Below, in pieces: positions 8,222-17,044 of a stretch of 39,967 bases of DNA. Location: contig JAKUPL010000033.1 in assembly GCA_022449455.1 (NCBI GenBank), positions 1 to 39,967 on the forward strand, read 5' to 3'. How positions within the stretch are numbered: the first letter of the stretch is position 1; each line of letters begins with the position of its first letter. This DNA is from Alcanivorax sp. (lineage in GTDB: Bacteria > Pseudomonadota > Gammaproteobacteria > Pseudomonadales > Alcanivoracaceae). The notes beneath the pieces were generated by a model. The model ran no database searches, was not told the DNA's origin, and saw only the letters and a program-made list of their open reading frames with translations. The position numbers were made by a program, and so were the translations under genes.

Positions 8222-8911
8222 TCAGTCTTCGTCTTCCGGCGTCTGCAACCGGTAGCCCACACCGTAGACGCTGCCGATCCAGTCGTGATCGCCGGTCAGC
8301 CCTTCGCTGAGCTTGCGCCGCAGCTTGCGGATATGGCTGTCGATGGTGCGGTCGGAGACCACCCGGTGGTCCGGGTAGATCACGTCCATCAACTGGTCCC
8401 GGCTCCAGATGCGGCCGGGCTGGCGGGCCAGGGTGGCCAGCAGCTCGAATTCGATGGCGGTGAGCGGCACCCGGGCACCGCCGTGCACCGCCTCGAAACG
8501 ATGCCGGTCAAGCTCCAGTCCGGGCCCGTCGTCACGGCTGTCGCCGCGGGCCCGGCGCAGCACCGCCTTGACCCGCGCCACCACCTCGCGGGGGCTGAAC
8601 GGCTTGCAGATGTAGTCGTCGGCGCCGATTTCCAGGCCCAGCAGACGGTCCACTTCCTCCACCCGGGCGGTGATCATCAGCACCGGCACGTCGGAGAAGC
8701 GGCGGATCGCCTTGCACACCTCCATGCCGTCGCCGTCCGGCAGCATCAGGTCCAGCAGCACCGCGTCGAAGCGGCCGTCGCGCACGCGCTGCTCCGCCTC
8801 CCGGGCGCTGGCGGTGTGCTCCGGCTGGAAATGGCTGTGGCGCAGGTAGTCGGCCAGCAGTTGGGCGAGCCGGGGCTCGTCTTCCACGATCAGGATATGG
8901 GCCATGGTCAT
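8222..8911 (-). CDS. baeR: OmpR/PhoB-family response regulator, BaeR-like
   Basis: A 229-residue DNA-binding response regulator. The receiver domain (about 1-125) has the acidic pair Glu10/Asp11, phosphoacceptor Asp54 in LLDLMLPDGDG, the Thr of MITAR and the Lys of CKPFSPREV. The winged-helix domain (about 135-225) has the OmpR-type signature LTAIEFELLATLARQPGRIWSR followed by VSDRTIDSHIRKLRRKL and YGVGYRL. The ATG overlaps the stop of the upstream kinase gene by four bases (ATGA), implying translational coupling; an alternative ATG two codons in is possible. The partner kinase closely resembles BaeS and a Spy-like gene follows, which is why I name it baeR-like; other OmpR-family pairs (CpxR, PfeR) cannot be excluded from this protein alone. 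Confidence 0.88.
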   Translation of the reverse strand: MTMAHILIVEDEPRLAQLLADYLRHSHFQPEHTASAREAEQRVRDGRFDAVLLDLMLPDGDGMEVCKAIRRFSDVPVLMITARVEEVDRLLGLEIGADDYICKPFSPREVVARVKAVLRRARGDSRDDGPGLELDRHRFEAVHGGARVPLTAIEFELLATLARQPGRIWSRDQLMDVIYPDHRVVSDRTIDSHIRKLRRKLSEGLTGDHDWIGSVYGVGYRLQTPEDED

Positions 8912-10302
8912 TGTCCTCGTTGCGCGCCGGCGGACGGCTCCCGCGGCAGGCGCACGATGATGCGCAGGCCGCCCAGCGGCCCGTGCCGCGCCTCGATGGT
9001 GCCGCCGTGGGCTTCCACGATGCGCTGGCCGATGGCCAGCCCCAGGCCCGCGCCGCCGGTGTCCCGGTTGCGCGAGCTTTCCACCCGGTAAAGGTGATCA
9101 AACAGACGCGGAAGCGCCTCGTCGGGCACGCCGGGGGCACTGTCGTCCAGGGTCAGCCGCCATTGCTCGCCGTCGGCCTCCAGCACCATCCGTACCCGGC
9201 CGCCCTGGTCGGTGTATTTGAGGCTGTTCTGCAACAGGTTGTCCAACAACTGGCGCAGCCGCACCGGGTCGCCGCTGATCGGCGCCGGCGGCAGGGTGGC
9301 CTCCAGGGTCACGCGGCGTCGTTCCAGGGCCGGGCGCAGTGCGTCCACGGCGTCCTCACAGAGGCTGTCCAGATCCAGGGGGCGGAAGTGATAGCGCAGG
9401 TTGCCGGCGTCGGCCAGGGCCAGATCGTGCAGGTCGTTGACCAGATGGGTGAGCTGGCGCACCTGGGCCTCCAGGGCGGCGATGCCGTCCTGATTGAGCG
9501 GGCGCACGCCGTCCACCATGGCTTCCAGTTCGCCCTGCAACACCGACAGCGGCGTGCGCAGCTCATGGGCGATGTCCGAGAACCAGCGCTGGCGGGCCCG
9601 GCGGCCCTGGTCCAGCCGTTCACCCAGGCCGTTCACATGGCGGATCAGCTGGCCGATCTCGTCGCGGCGCGGGCTGGTCAGGCGCGCCTCGTATTCCCCT
9701 TCGCGCAGGCGCCGGGTGTGGCGGGTGAGCGCGGTCACCGGCGCCACCAGGTGGCGAGCCAGCAGCCAGGATACCAGCAGCGACAGGCCCAGCCCCACCA
9801 ACGCCATGGTCGACATAAAGCGCAGCAGCCGCTCCTGAAAGCGGCGGTCCAGCTTGTCGCGGATCGCTTCCTGGTCCGGATAGGCGAGCCAGCCCACCAC
9901 GGTGTCGCCGACCCGGATCGGCACCTGCTCGCTGAGCCGGGACGGCGGCGGCGGGCCCAGCAGCGGGCGCTTGTCCGGGCTCAGCAGGGTCAGATGGTGG
10001 GGCGCGTCCCGGTCCCGGCGCGGCCCGCTGCCGTCGCGCTCCTGACGCGCTTCGCGATCCCCGGCCAGCCAGTAGAGCCGCGCCAGCAGGCGCGGCTCCT
10101 CCAGCAGAAACCGCCAGCTGCCGCGCTGGCCGTAAAGCACGCCCAGATGCTCGGCCAGCCGCTCCACCTGGGCCTGCTGGCGCTCGTCGATGTACTTGCT
10201 CAGGCTTTGCTCGAAGGCGAAAAAGAAGAACCCGCCGGCGGCCAGGATCAGCACCAGAAAGGTGGCCAGGAAGGTGACGAAGAGTTTGTTGCGGATGCCC
10301 AT
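8908..10302 (-). CDS. baeS: Envelope-stress sensor histidine kinase, BaeS-like
   Basis: A 464-residue inner-membrane sensor kinase. It has TM1 (about 8-30), a periplasmic region (31-160) containing GQRGSWRFL as in BaeS (AQHGNWRFL), TM2 (about 165-182), a HAMP domain (about 183-235), a HisKA domain with His246 in FSDIAHELRTPLSVLQGELE, and an HATPase domain with an N-box (LLDNLLQNSLKYTD), DDSAPGVPDE and GGAGLGLAIGQRIVEAHGG. The run from HELRTPL through GELEAM.DGVR to LVNDLHDLALAD follows E. coli BaeS closely. The periplasmic part carries an Asp/Arg-rich insert (ERDGSGPRRDRDAPHH). It precedes baeR, the same order as in E. coli, but no mdtABC-type efflux genes adjoin. Confidence 0.88.
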   Translation of the reverse strand: MGIRNKLFVTFLATFLVLILAAGGFFFFAFEQSLSKYIDERQQAQVERLAEHLGVLYGQRGSWRFLLEEPRLLARLYWLAGDREARQERDGSGPRRDRDAPHHLTLLSPDKRPLLGPPPPSRLSEQVPIRVGDTVVGWLAYPDQEAIRDKLDRRFQERLLRFMSTMALVGLGLSLLVSWLLARHLVAPVTALTRHTRRLREGEYEARLTSPRRDEIGQLIRHVNGLGERLDQGRRARQRWFSDIAHELRTPLSVLQGELEAMVDGVRPLNQDGIAALEAQVRQLTHLVNDLHDLALADAGNLRYHFRPLDLDSLCEDAVDALRPALERRRVTLEATLPPAPISGDPVRLRQLLDNLLQNSLKYTDQGGRVRMVLEADGEQWRLTLDDSAPGVPDEALPRLFDHLYRVESSRNRDTGGAGLGLAIGQRIVEAHGGTIEARHGPLGGLRIIVRLPREPSAGAQRGQ

Positions 10303-10630
10303 GACGGCGGCGGCCTCGCCGGGAAGTGAGCGGCCAGTTTAATCGGCCCGACGCGCTGGCCCCAGGGTCTTGCACATTCTTTCAAAATCGAGGAGGGAGC
10401 AGTTCAAAGTTAAAAGTGAAAAGTTGAAACGCGGGCGGGGCCCGAGGTGCTCGAAGGCCGTGCCCGCGGCGACAGGACGACAAGCCACAAGCCGCAAGCT
10501 AAGCTGATCGGCCGAAGGCCGCGGGAAAGCCGCGCGGCCAGGACCTTTCAACTTTTCACTTTCAACTTTCAACTCCCCCACGGTCCAGGTCTAATGAACC
10601 CCGACTGACAGCCAATTCGGACGGTGTGTT
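10303..10630. other. Gene-free interval between baeS and pduO (328 bp)
   Basis: This divergent interval must hold the baeS promoter (minus) and the pduO promoter (plus). Most of it is occupied by the 174-bp palindromic element at 10401-10574. Small open frames inside consist of repeat sequence and have no ribosome-binding site. I found no cobalamin riboswitch features upstream of pduO and no confident promoter hexamers. Confidence 0.7.
10401..10574. repeat. 174-bp palindromic intergenic element with 29-bp inverted arms
   Basis: The AT-rich left arm (10401-10429) and right arm (10546-10574) are inverted copies matching at 27 of 29 positions, sharing the core AAGTGAAAAGTTGAAA. They enclose a 116-bp GC-rich centre that holds the module ACAAGCCACAAGCCGCAAGC (10480-10499), related to the repeat at 1576-1593. 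The arms stand out from the surrounding high-GC sequence. The layout resembles a miniature, non-autonomous mobile or REP-like element; no transposase and no obvious target-site duplication is visible. Confidence 0.85.
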
Positions 10631-11206
10631 ATGAGCGACGAAAACAAAGGCAAAACCCGCATCAACCGGGTGATCACGCGCAGCGGTGACGACGGCCGCA
10701 CCGGCCTGGCGGACGGCTCGCGGGTAGCCAAGGATGATCCGCGTATCCAGGCCCTGGGCACGCTGGATGAGCTGAACAGCGCCCTGGGCGTGCTGCGCGC
10801 CCGGGCGCTGGACACGGATCTGGATGGCCTGCTGGAGAACCTGCAGCACCTGCTGTTCGATCTGGGCGGCGAGCTGGCGGTGCCCGGCACCCACACCCTC
10901 ACCGACGAGGACCTGGTGGAGGTGGAGTCCCAGGCCGATACCCTCAACGCGGAATTGCCGCCCCTGGAGGAATTCGTGCTGCCCGGCGGCCACCCGGACG
11001 CTGCCTGGTGCCACCACTGCCGGACCGTGGCCCGGCGCGCGGAGCGCGATCTGGTGGCCCTGGCCGCGACCGACGAAGACAGCGTCAACCCGGTCAGCCG
11101 GGCGGTGCTCAACCGGCTGGGCGACCTGCTGTTCGTGATGGCGCGGCTGATCAACCAGCGCACCGGCACCGACGAACCGCAATGGGTGCAACGCCGGGAT
11201 CGCTAA
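10631..11206 (+). CDS. pduO: Cob(I)alamin adenosyltransferase, PduO type
   Basis: Transfers the 5'-deoxyadenosyl group from ATP to cob(I)alamin or a corrinoid to make adenosylcobalamin, in the cytoplasm. The 191-residue all-helical protein has the PduO/MMAB signatures: N-terminal ATP loop TRSGDDGRTGLADGSRV, then DPRIQALGTLDELNSALG, LQHLLFDLGGELA, FVLPGGHPDAAW, CRTVARRAERD and a C-terminal LNRLGDLLFVMARLIN. The ATG at 10631 aligns with family starts; the Shine-Dalgarno sequence is weak. The gene is convergent with panE (13-bp gap). No other cobalamin genes lie nearby, so it may serve assimilation of imported corrinoid; that is inference. Confidence 0.93.
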   Translation: MSDENKGKTRINRVITRSGDDGRTGLADGSRVAKDDPRIQALGTLDELNSALGVLRARALDTDLDGLLENLQHLLFDLGGELAVPGTHTLTDEDLVEVESQADTLNAELPPLEEFVLPGGHPDAAWCHHCRTVARRAERDLVALAATDEDSVNPVSRAVLNRLGDLLFVMARLINQRTGTDEPQWVQRRDR

Positions 11207-11219
11207 GGCGCCGGCGCGC

Positions 11220-12098
11220 CTAGGGCGCGGGGTGGTGGTCCAGCACGGCGGCGACGATCTCCCGGTGGGCGGGCAGGGCCAGGCCCAGGCGGTCCGCCTC
11301 GGCGAGCAGCCAGCCGTTGATCGCGCCGATCTCGGTGACCGCGCCCCGTTGCATGTCCGCCCGCATCGACGAGGTATTGCCCGCCGTGGCGCGGGCCACC
11401 GCCGCCACCTGTTGCCGGGAACCGCCGGACCAGGCCGGGTCCAGGGCGCCGAGCAGGGCGTCCGCCTCGTCCGCCAGCCGCTCCGCCCGGGCCATCAGGT
11501 CCGGGTCTTCCAGAAGCCGCCCGTTGGGCACGTCGTACAGCCCGGTGAGCGGATTGATCACCGCGTTGGCCACCAGCTTGCGCCATTGCCGCTCGCGGAT
11601 CGGCGCCGCCCATTCCAGTCCCGGCCAGTGCCGGCTCAGAGTGTCGAACCAGGCCGGGGCCGGCCCGCCTGCGGCACGGCCCATCCAGGTCTGATTCTCC
11701 GCCACCAGATGATGGGCCGGGTGGCGGCCCTTCACCGCCGAGGTGGTGACCACCTCGATCAGATCGGCGCCGGCGGGCAGCAAGCCATCCAGACTGCCCA
11801 GGCCGTTCTGCAGGCGCAATACGGTGACGTCCGGGGCCAGCGGCAGGTCCGCCAGGGCGGCGGCGGTGTAGGGCGTCTTGCAGGCCACCACCAGATGGCG
11901 CACCGGCCCCGCCGGCGCGGCGGGCAGTTCCAGCGTGCGCGCCGCCCGGCGATCCTCGAAGGTCAGGGTTTTGCGCACCGGCGCGGGGCGCCGCGCGAGC
12001 ACCGGAAAGCCGGCGGCGCGCAGGTAAAAGGCGGCCAGGGTGCCCATATTGCCGGCACCGGCCAGGTGCCAGACGGGAAGGTCGGAAGGTGGGATCAT
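11220..12098 (-). CDS. panE: 2-dehydropantoate 2-reductase PanE/ApbA
   Basis: NADPH-dependent ketopantoate reductase of the pantothenate/CoA pathway. The 292 residues begin with a Rossmann nucleotide-binding motif (HLAGAGNMGTLAAFYL, GxGxxG). CKTPYTAAAL and LRLQNGLGSLDGL follow, the latter equivalent to the conserved QNG loop. The C-terminal helical domain carries the catalytic-lysine block WRKLVANAVINPLTGLYDVPNG, which closely matches E. coli PanE (WRKLAVNCVINPLT). Conserved SSMRADMQRG and EIGAINGWL complete the family pattern. The start at 12098 is plausible, though the Rossmann strand could also be reached from a slightly shorter form. It is divergent from ampG; no other pan genes are adjacent. 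Confidence 0.92.
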   Translation of the reverse strand: MIPPSDLPVWHLAGAGNMGTLAAFYLRAAGFPVLARRPAPVRKTLTFEDRRAARTLELPAAPAGPVRHLVVACKTPYTAAALADLPLAPDVTVLRLQNGLGSLDGLLPAGADLIEVVTTSAVKGRHPAHHLVAENQTWMGRAAGGPAPAWFDTLSRHWPGLEWAAPIRERQWRKLVANAVINPLTGLYDVPNGRLLEDPDLMARAERLADEADALLGALDPAWSGGSRQQVAAVARATAGNTSSMRADMQRGAVTEIGAINGWLLAEADRLGLALPAHREIVAAVLDHHPAP

Positions 12099-12170
12099 GG
12101 GGCTATGCTAGCCGGTTGTGCCCGGCCCGGGAAACCGGGACCATGTGCGCTTTGATGGGACGGAGCCCCG

Positions 12171-13511
12171 ATGCCCGATTTGCGTGAGACCCTGTGGTCC
12201 GCCTGGCGCCTGTACCGCCATCCACGGGTCCTGGTGATGTTGTTTCTCGGCTTTTCCGCCGGGCTGCCCTATCTGCTGGTGTTCTCCACCCTGTCCGCCT
12301 GGCTGGCGGACGCGGACGTGGACCGCGCCGCCATCGGCTACTTCAGCTGGGTGGGGATTCTGTTCTCCATCAAGGTGTTCTGGGCGCCGGTGGTGGACCG
12401 TCTCAAGCTGCCGCTGCTGGGGCGCCTGCTGGGGCAGCGGCGCAGCTGGCTGCTGCTGGCCCAGGTAGGCATCGGTCTGTCCTTGTCGGCGATGGCGTTG
12501 GTGGAGCCGGTGGGGCACCTGGAGCGTTTCGCCCAGCTGGCGTTGCTGGTGGCGTTCTGCTCCGCCACCCAGGACATCTGCATCGACGCTTACCGCATCG
12601 ACTCCGCCGACGAATCCTTCCAGGGGGCCATGGCCGCCACCTACATCCTCGGCTACCGGGTGGCCATGCTGGTGGCCGGCGCCGGCGCTTTCTACATCGC
12701 CAGCTACGATTCCTGGAACGGCGCCTACCAGGTGATGGCCTGGCTGATGGGCGTGGGCGTGCTCACCACCCTGGTGATCCGCGAGCCGGACACCCCGCCC
12801 CGACAAAGCTTCGGCCGCGCCCCCGGCCAATGGCTGGAAACCGCCCTGATCGCCCCGTTTCGCGACTTCTTCAGCCGCTATGGACTGCTCGCCCTGGGCC
12901 TGCTGGCGCTGGTGGCGGTATACCGCATCAGCGACATCACCATGGGCGTGATGGCCAACCCCTTCTACCTGGACATCGGCTACACCAAGAACGAAATCGC
13001 CACCGTGGCCAAGTTCTTCGGCTTCTTCATGACCATCCTGGGCTCCGCCGTGGGCGGCCTGGCGGTGCTGCGCTGGGGGCTGGGCCGCTCGATGCTGGTG
13101 GGCGCGGTGGGCGTGGCCGCCACCAATGTGCTGTTCGCGGTGATGGCCACCTATTCGCCGGTGACCCAGGTCGCCGTGGAACCCGAGCAGGTGCGCTGGC
13201 TGGCGCTCACCTGGCTGGCGGCGGTGATCAGCGCCGACAATCTGTTCGGCGGCTTCGCCAACGTGGCATTGATCGCCTTTATGTCCAGCCTCACCAACCG
13301 CAACTTCAGCGCCACCCAGTTCGCCCTGTTCAGCTCACTGATGACCCTGCCGGGCAAGTTCATCGGCGGCTTCTCCGGGGAGGTGGTGAAGGCCGCCGGC
13401 TACCCGACGTTCTTCAACTACGCGGCCCTGCTGGGGGTGCCGGCGATTTTGCTGACCCTGTGGTGGATGCAACGGCGCCGTCCGGCGCCGGCGGAGCCGG
13501 ATCGCGGCTGA
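12171..13511 (+). CDS. ampG: AmpG-family muropeptide permease (MFS)
   Basis: Inner-membrane major-facilitator protein that imports GlcNAc-anhydroMurNAc(-peptides) released during cell-wall turnover, supplying AmpD. The 446-residue product has about 12 hydrophobic segments. AmpG-typical blocks are FLGFSAGLPYLLVFSTLSAWL near the N-terminus, GILFSIKVFWAPVVDRLKLPLL, SATQDICIDAYRID, and the C-terminal FMSSLTNRNFSATQFALFSSLMTLPGK. E. coli AmpG has 491 residues; shorter versions are common elsewhere. It has its own promoter region divergent from panE, with GGACGGAG before the ATG. Together with ampD and ampE about 10 kb away, it gives this window most of a peptidoglycan-recycling branch. Confidence 0.93.
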   Translation: MPDLRETLWSAWRLYRHPRVLVMLFLGFSAGLPYLLVFSTLSAWLADADVDRAAIGYFSWVGILFSIKVFWAPVVDRLKLPLLGRLLGQRRSWLLLAQVGIGLSLSAMALVEPVGHLERFAQLALLVAFCSATQDICIDAYRIDSADESFQGAMAATYILGYRVAMLVAGAGAFYIASYDSWNGAYQVMAWLMGVGVLTTLVIREPDTPPRQSFGRAPGQWLETALIAPFRDFFSRYGLLALGLLALVAVYRISDITMGVMANPFYLDIGYTKNEIATVAKFFGFFMTILGSAVGGLAVLRWGLGRSMLVGAVGVAATNVLFAVMATYSPVTQVAVEPEQVRWLALTWLAAVISADNLFGGFANVALIAFMSSLTNRNFSATQFALFSSLMTLPGKFIGGFSGEVVKAAGYPTFFNYAALLGVPAILLTLWWMQRRRPAPAEPDRG

Positions 13512-13520
13512 AACGGGCCT

Positions 13521-13823
13521 TCAAGGCACCCAGAAGCACCGCTTGGGCACCCGGTTGCCGACCACCGCCACGCCTTCCTCGGCGAGCCGCCGCAGCTGCG
13601 TCTCGCCGCTGGGCGTGCCGGCCAGCGGCAGGCCGCCGTCGCCGCGGATCACCCGGTACCAGGGCAGGGTGGAGCCCGCCGGCAGGTTGCCCATCAGCCG
13701 CCCCACGAAGCGCGCGTGGCGCGGCCAACCGGCCAGCGCCGCCACCTGGCCGTAGCTGGCCACGGTGCCGGCGGGGATGGCGCCGACGATCTGGTACACG
13801 GCGTCGCGGAATTCCTGGTTCAC
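13521..13823 (-). CDS. atl: Alkyltransferase-like protein (MGMT family, no active-site Cys)
   Basis: A 100-residue protein containing only the DNA-binding/active-site domain of O6-alkylguanine-DNA alkyltransferases. The usual PCHRV motif is replaced by PWYRVI, so the alkyl-accepting cysteine is a tryptophan. This is the signature of alkyltransferase-like (ATL) proteins, which bind O6-alkylguanine lesions and channel them to nucleotide excision repair. Other family features are IPAGTVASYGQVAALAGWP (helix-turn-helix and Arg/Tyr region), ARFVGRLMGNLP and the C-terminal LRRLAEEGV. It is convergent with ampG (9-bp gap) and 24 bp downstream of the SDR gene on the same strand. Confidence 0.9.
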   Translation of the reverse strand: MNQEFRDAVYQIVGAIPAGTVASYGQVAALAGWPRHARFVGRLMGNLPAGSTLPWYRVIRGDGGLPLAGTPSGETQLRRLAEEGVAVVGNRVPKRCFWVP

Positions 13824-13847
13824 GGCACCCTCTCCGGCCCGCGGGGC

Positions 13848-14609
13848 CTACCTCAACCCGCCGTCGGTTTCGATCACCCGGCCGGTGAAGTAGTCGTTCT
13901 CGAAGATGAACCGCACCGACAGGGCGATGTGCTCCGGCTCGCCCAGACGCTTAAGCGGCACGCCGGCCACCAGCCGGTCGCGGGCCTCCGGTTTCATGGC
14001 GGCGATCATATCGGTGTTGATGGTGCCCGGTGCCACCACCCCGGTGCGGATGTTGTAGCGCGCCAGTTCCCGGGCCCAGACCTCGGCCATGGCCACCACG
14101 CCGGCCTTGGCGGCGGCGTAGTTGGTCTGCCCGAAGCTGCCGTGGCGGGCGATGGAGGAAATATTGACGATCACGCCCTCGTCGGCGCCGCTCTCGATCA
14201 TGTGGCGGGCGGCTTCGCGGCCGCACAGGAACACCCCGGTCAGGTTCACGTCGATCACCGCCTGCCATTGCTGCAGGCTCATGGCCGACTGCAGCTCGCC
14301 GTCCTTGTACTTCACCAGCAGACCGTCGCGGGTGATGCCGGCGTTGTTGACCAGACCGTGCAGGCCGCCGAAATCCGCCACCACCTCTTCGAACAGGGCG
14401 GTGACCGCTTCTTCCCGGGCCACGTTGGCCAGGTAGCTGCGCGCCTCGCCGCCGGCGCTCTCGCAGCGCGCCACGGTGTCGCGCAGGTCGTCCTCGTTCA
14501 GGTCCACGCAGGCCAGCCGCGCGCCCCGCGCCGCCAGATTCACGGCGATGGCGCGGCCCAGCCCGCGCCCGGCGCCGGTGACCACCACCACTTTGTTGTT
14601 CAGATCCAT
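13848..14609 (-). CDS. Short-chain dehydrogenase/reductase, FabG-like
   Basis: A 253-residue classical SDR. The cofactor motif TGAGRGLGRAIA is at residues 11-22, Asp in CVDLNEDD suggests a cofactor-selecting acidic residue, NNAG is present, and the catalytic Ser, Tyr and Lys are in NISSIARHGSFGQTNYAAAKAG. The C-terminus has the family's VAPGTINTDM and YFTGRVIETDGGL. It resembles 3-oxoacyl-ACP reductases, but there is no fatty-acid gene context, so substrate is open (beta-ketoacyl thioester or another alcohol/ketone). An unusual feature is the longer loop GLLVKYKDGELQSAMSLQQW. The start is ATG 14609 with GGAGGAG upstream; a longer frame reaching 14789 would run into the groES promoter and CIRCE and is rejected. 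Confidence 0.86.
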   Translation of the reverse strand: MDLNNKVVVVTGAGRGLGRAIAVNLAARGARLACVDLNEDDLRDTVARCESAGGEARSYLANVAREEAVTALFEEVVADFGGLHGLVNNAGITRDGLLVKYKDGELQSAMSLQQWQAVIDVNLTGVFLCGREAARHMIESGADEGVIVNISSIARHGSFGQTNYAAAKAGVVAMAEVWARELARYNIRTGVVAPGTINTDMIAAMKPEARDRLVAGVPLKRLGEPEHIALSVRFIFENDYFTGRVIETDGGLR

Positions 14610-14683
14610 GGGTCGTTGCTCCTCCGCAAAAGACGGCAGTATGCCTGCCTGGCCGGTAACGGCCAATGACGCCGCCGGGTGCC

Positions 14684-14711
14684 CTTGAAAGCGGCCTTCA
14701 CGTCCCCATCT
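14684..14711 (+). promoter_or_regulatory. Sigma32 (heat-shock) promoter candidate for groESL
   Basis: CTTGAAA (14684-14690), a 13-base spacer, then CCCCATCT (14704-14711) match the RpoH consensus (CTTGAAA, 11-16 bases, CCCCATNT) essentially completely. It lies upstream of the sigma70/CIRCE promoter and about 150 bp before groES. Confidence 0.75.
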
Positions 14712-14751
14712 CGCGGAACACGGCGGCATGCACCTTTCGGTGCCCCGCCTA

Positions 14752-14779
14752 TTGACTGAGAAGTCGCGGTAACTATGAT
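14752..14779 (+). promoter_or_regulatory. Sigma70-type promoter of groESL
   Basis: TTGACT (14752-14757), a 16-base spacer and TATGAT (14774-14779) give near-consensus -35 and -10 elements. The last base of the -10 is the first base of the CIRCE operator, so repressor binding would block the start site. Confidence 0.75.
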
Positions 14780-14805
14780 TAGCACTCAAACCGAGAGAGT
14801 GCTAA
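14779..14805 (+). promoter_or_regulatory. CIRCE operator (HrcA binding site)
   Basis: TTAGCACTC, nine bases, GAGTGCTAA is an exact match to the CIRCE inverted repeat bound by the heat-shock repressor HrcA. It overlaps the transcription start region of the sigma70-type promoter. hrcA itself is not in the window. Confidence 0.96.
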
Positions 14806-14862
14806 TTCCGGTTTTCGGGTAAACCCGCTGACCTTTGATTACGACGTTGGAGAATGGAGACC

Positions 14863-15153
14863 ATGAAAATCCGTCCTTTGCATGATCGCGTGCTGGTGCG
14901 CCGCGAGGAGGAAGAGACCAAGACCGCCGGCGGTATCGTGCTGCCCGGTTCCGCCGCCGAGAAGCCGTCCCGTGGCGAAGTGATCGCCGCCGGCAACGGC
15001 AAGATCCAGGACAGCGGCGATGTGCGCCCCCTGGACGTGAAGGTGGGCGACAAGGTGATCTTCGGTCAGTACTCCGGCAACACCGTGAAGGTGGATGGCG
15101 AAGAGCTGCTGATCATGAGCGAAGCCGAGATTCTGGCCGTCATCGAAGGCTGA
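14863..15153 (+). CDS. groES: Co-chaperonin GroES
   Basis: The 96-residue heptameric lid of the GroEL folding chamber, in the cytoplasm. Family blocks are [21 protein letters not shown], the mobile loop [16 protein letters not shown] (the IVL tripeptide contacts GroEL), [23 protein letters not shown] and the C-terminal ILAVIEG. I place the start at ATG 14863; an in-frame ATG at 14854 overlaps the GGAGA ribosome-binding site and would add only M-E-T. Expression is likely controlled both by sigma32 and by HrcA through the upstream elements. groEL follows after 90 bp. Confidence 0.97.
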   Translation: MKIRPLHDRVLVRREEEETKTAGGIVLPGSAAEKPSRGEVIAAGNGKIQDSGDVRPLDVKVGDKVIFGQYSGNTVKVDGEELLIMSEAEILAVIEG

Positions 15154-15177
15154 TCGACCGCCAAGGCGAGGCCGCCG

Positions 15178-15191
15178 GACCGGTTCCGGTC
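15178..15191 (+). other. Small dyad in the groES-groEL gap
   Basis: GACCGGTTCCGGTC can form a stem of 5-6 bp in the 90-bp gap between groES and groEL, followed by two direct copies of CCGGTAAC. There is no T-tract, so it is not a terminator; it may mark an mRNA processing or stabilising structure. Confidence 0.3.
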
Positions 15192-15237
15192 GTGCCGGTA
15201 ACCATTTGTACCGGTAACACTGAATTTGCAGAGGTAA

Positions 15238-16890
<1,653 letters not shown>

Positions 16891-16914
16891 GCCTCCCGGT
16901 CACACCGACCCAAT

Positions 16915-16943
16915 AAAAAACCCCGCTTCGGCGGGGTTTTTTT
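16915..16943 (+). terminator. Rho-independent terminator of groESL
   Basis: CCCCGC (16921-16926), loop TTCG, GCGGGG (16931-16936), then seven T (16937-16943); the preceding A-run lets it work from the opposite strand as well. It lies 25-50 bp after the groEL stop. Confidence 0.96.
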
Positions 16944-16953
16944 GCACCATCCT

Positions 16954-17021
16954 GTAGGAGCGATCGTGCGACCGCGATTGGGCGCCAACACCGGGTCATC
17001 GCGGTGGCCCACCGCTCCTGC
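16954..17021. repeat. REP/BIME pair between groEL and sulfatase 1
   Basis: The left unit (16954-16977) matches the 24-bp REP arm at 7735-7758 at 22 of 24 positions. The right unit (16999-17021) is an inverted, more diverged copy whose own stem (GCGGTGG/CCACCGC) is kept intact by paired changes. As with the first pair, it lies between convergent genes. Confidence 0.82.
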
Positions 17022-17044
17022 CGAGCGCCGCCGGGGCACGTCGA

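Noticed and set aside
10339..10581. An 80-codon minus-strand frame within the palindromic element
   Set aside because: It is made of the inverted-repeat arms and centre, so its translation reflects the repeat and not a protein; no start signal.
10575..10630. Cobalamin riboswitch upstream of pduO
   Set aside because: No B12-box-like sequence or extended conserved secondary structure is visible in the short leader; the upstream sequence is the repeat element.
11207..11222. GC palindrome between pduO and panE as a bidirectional terminator
   Set aside because: AGGCGCCGGCGCGCCT is nearly self-complementary but has no T-tract and no loop of workable size.
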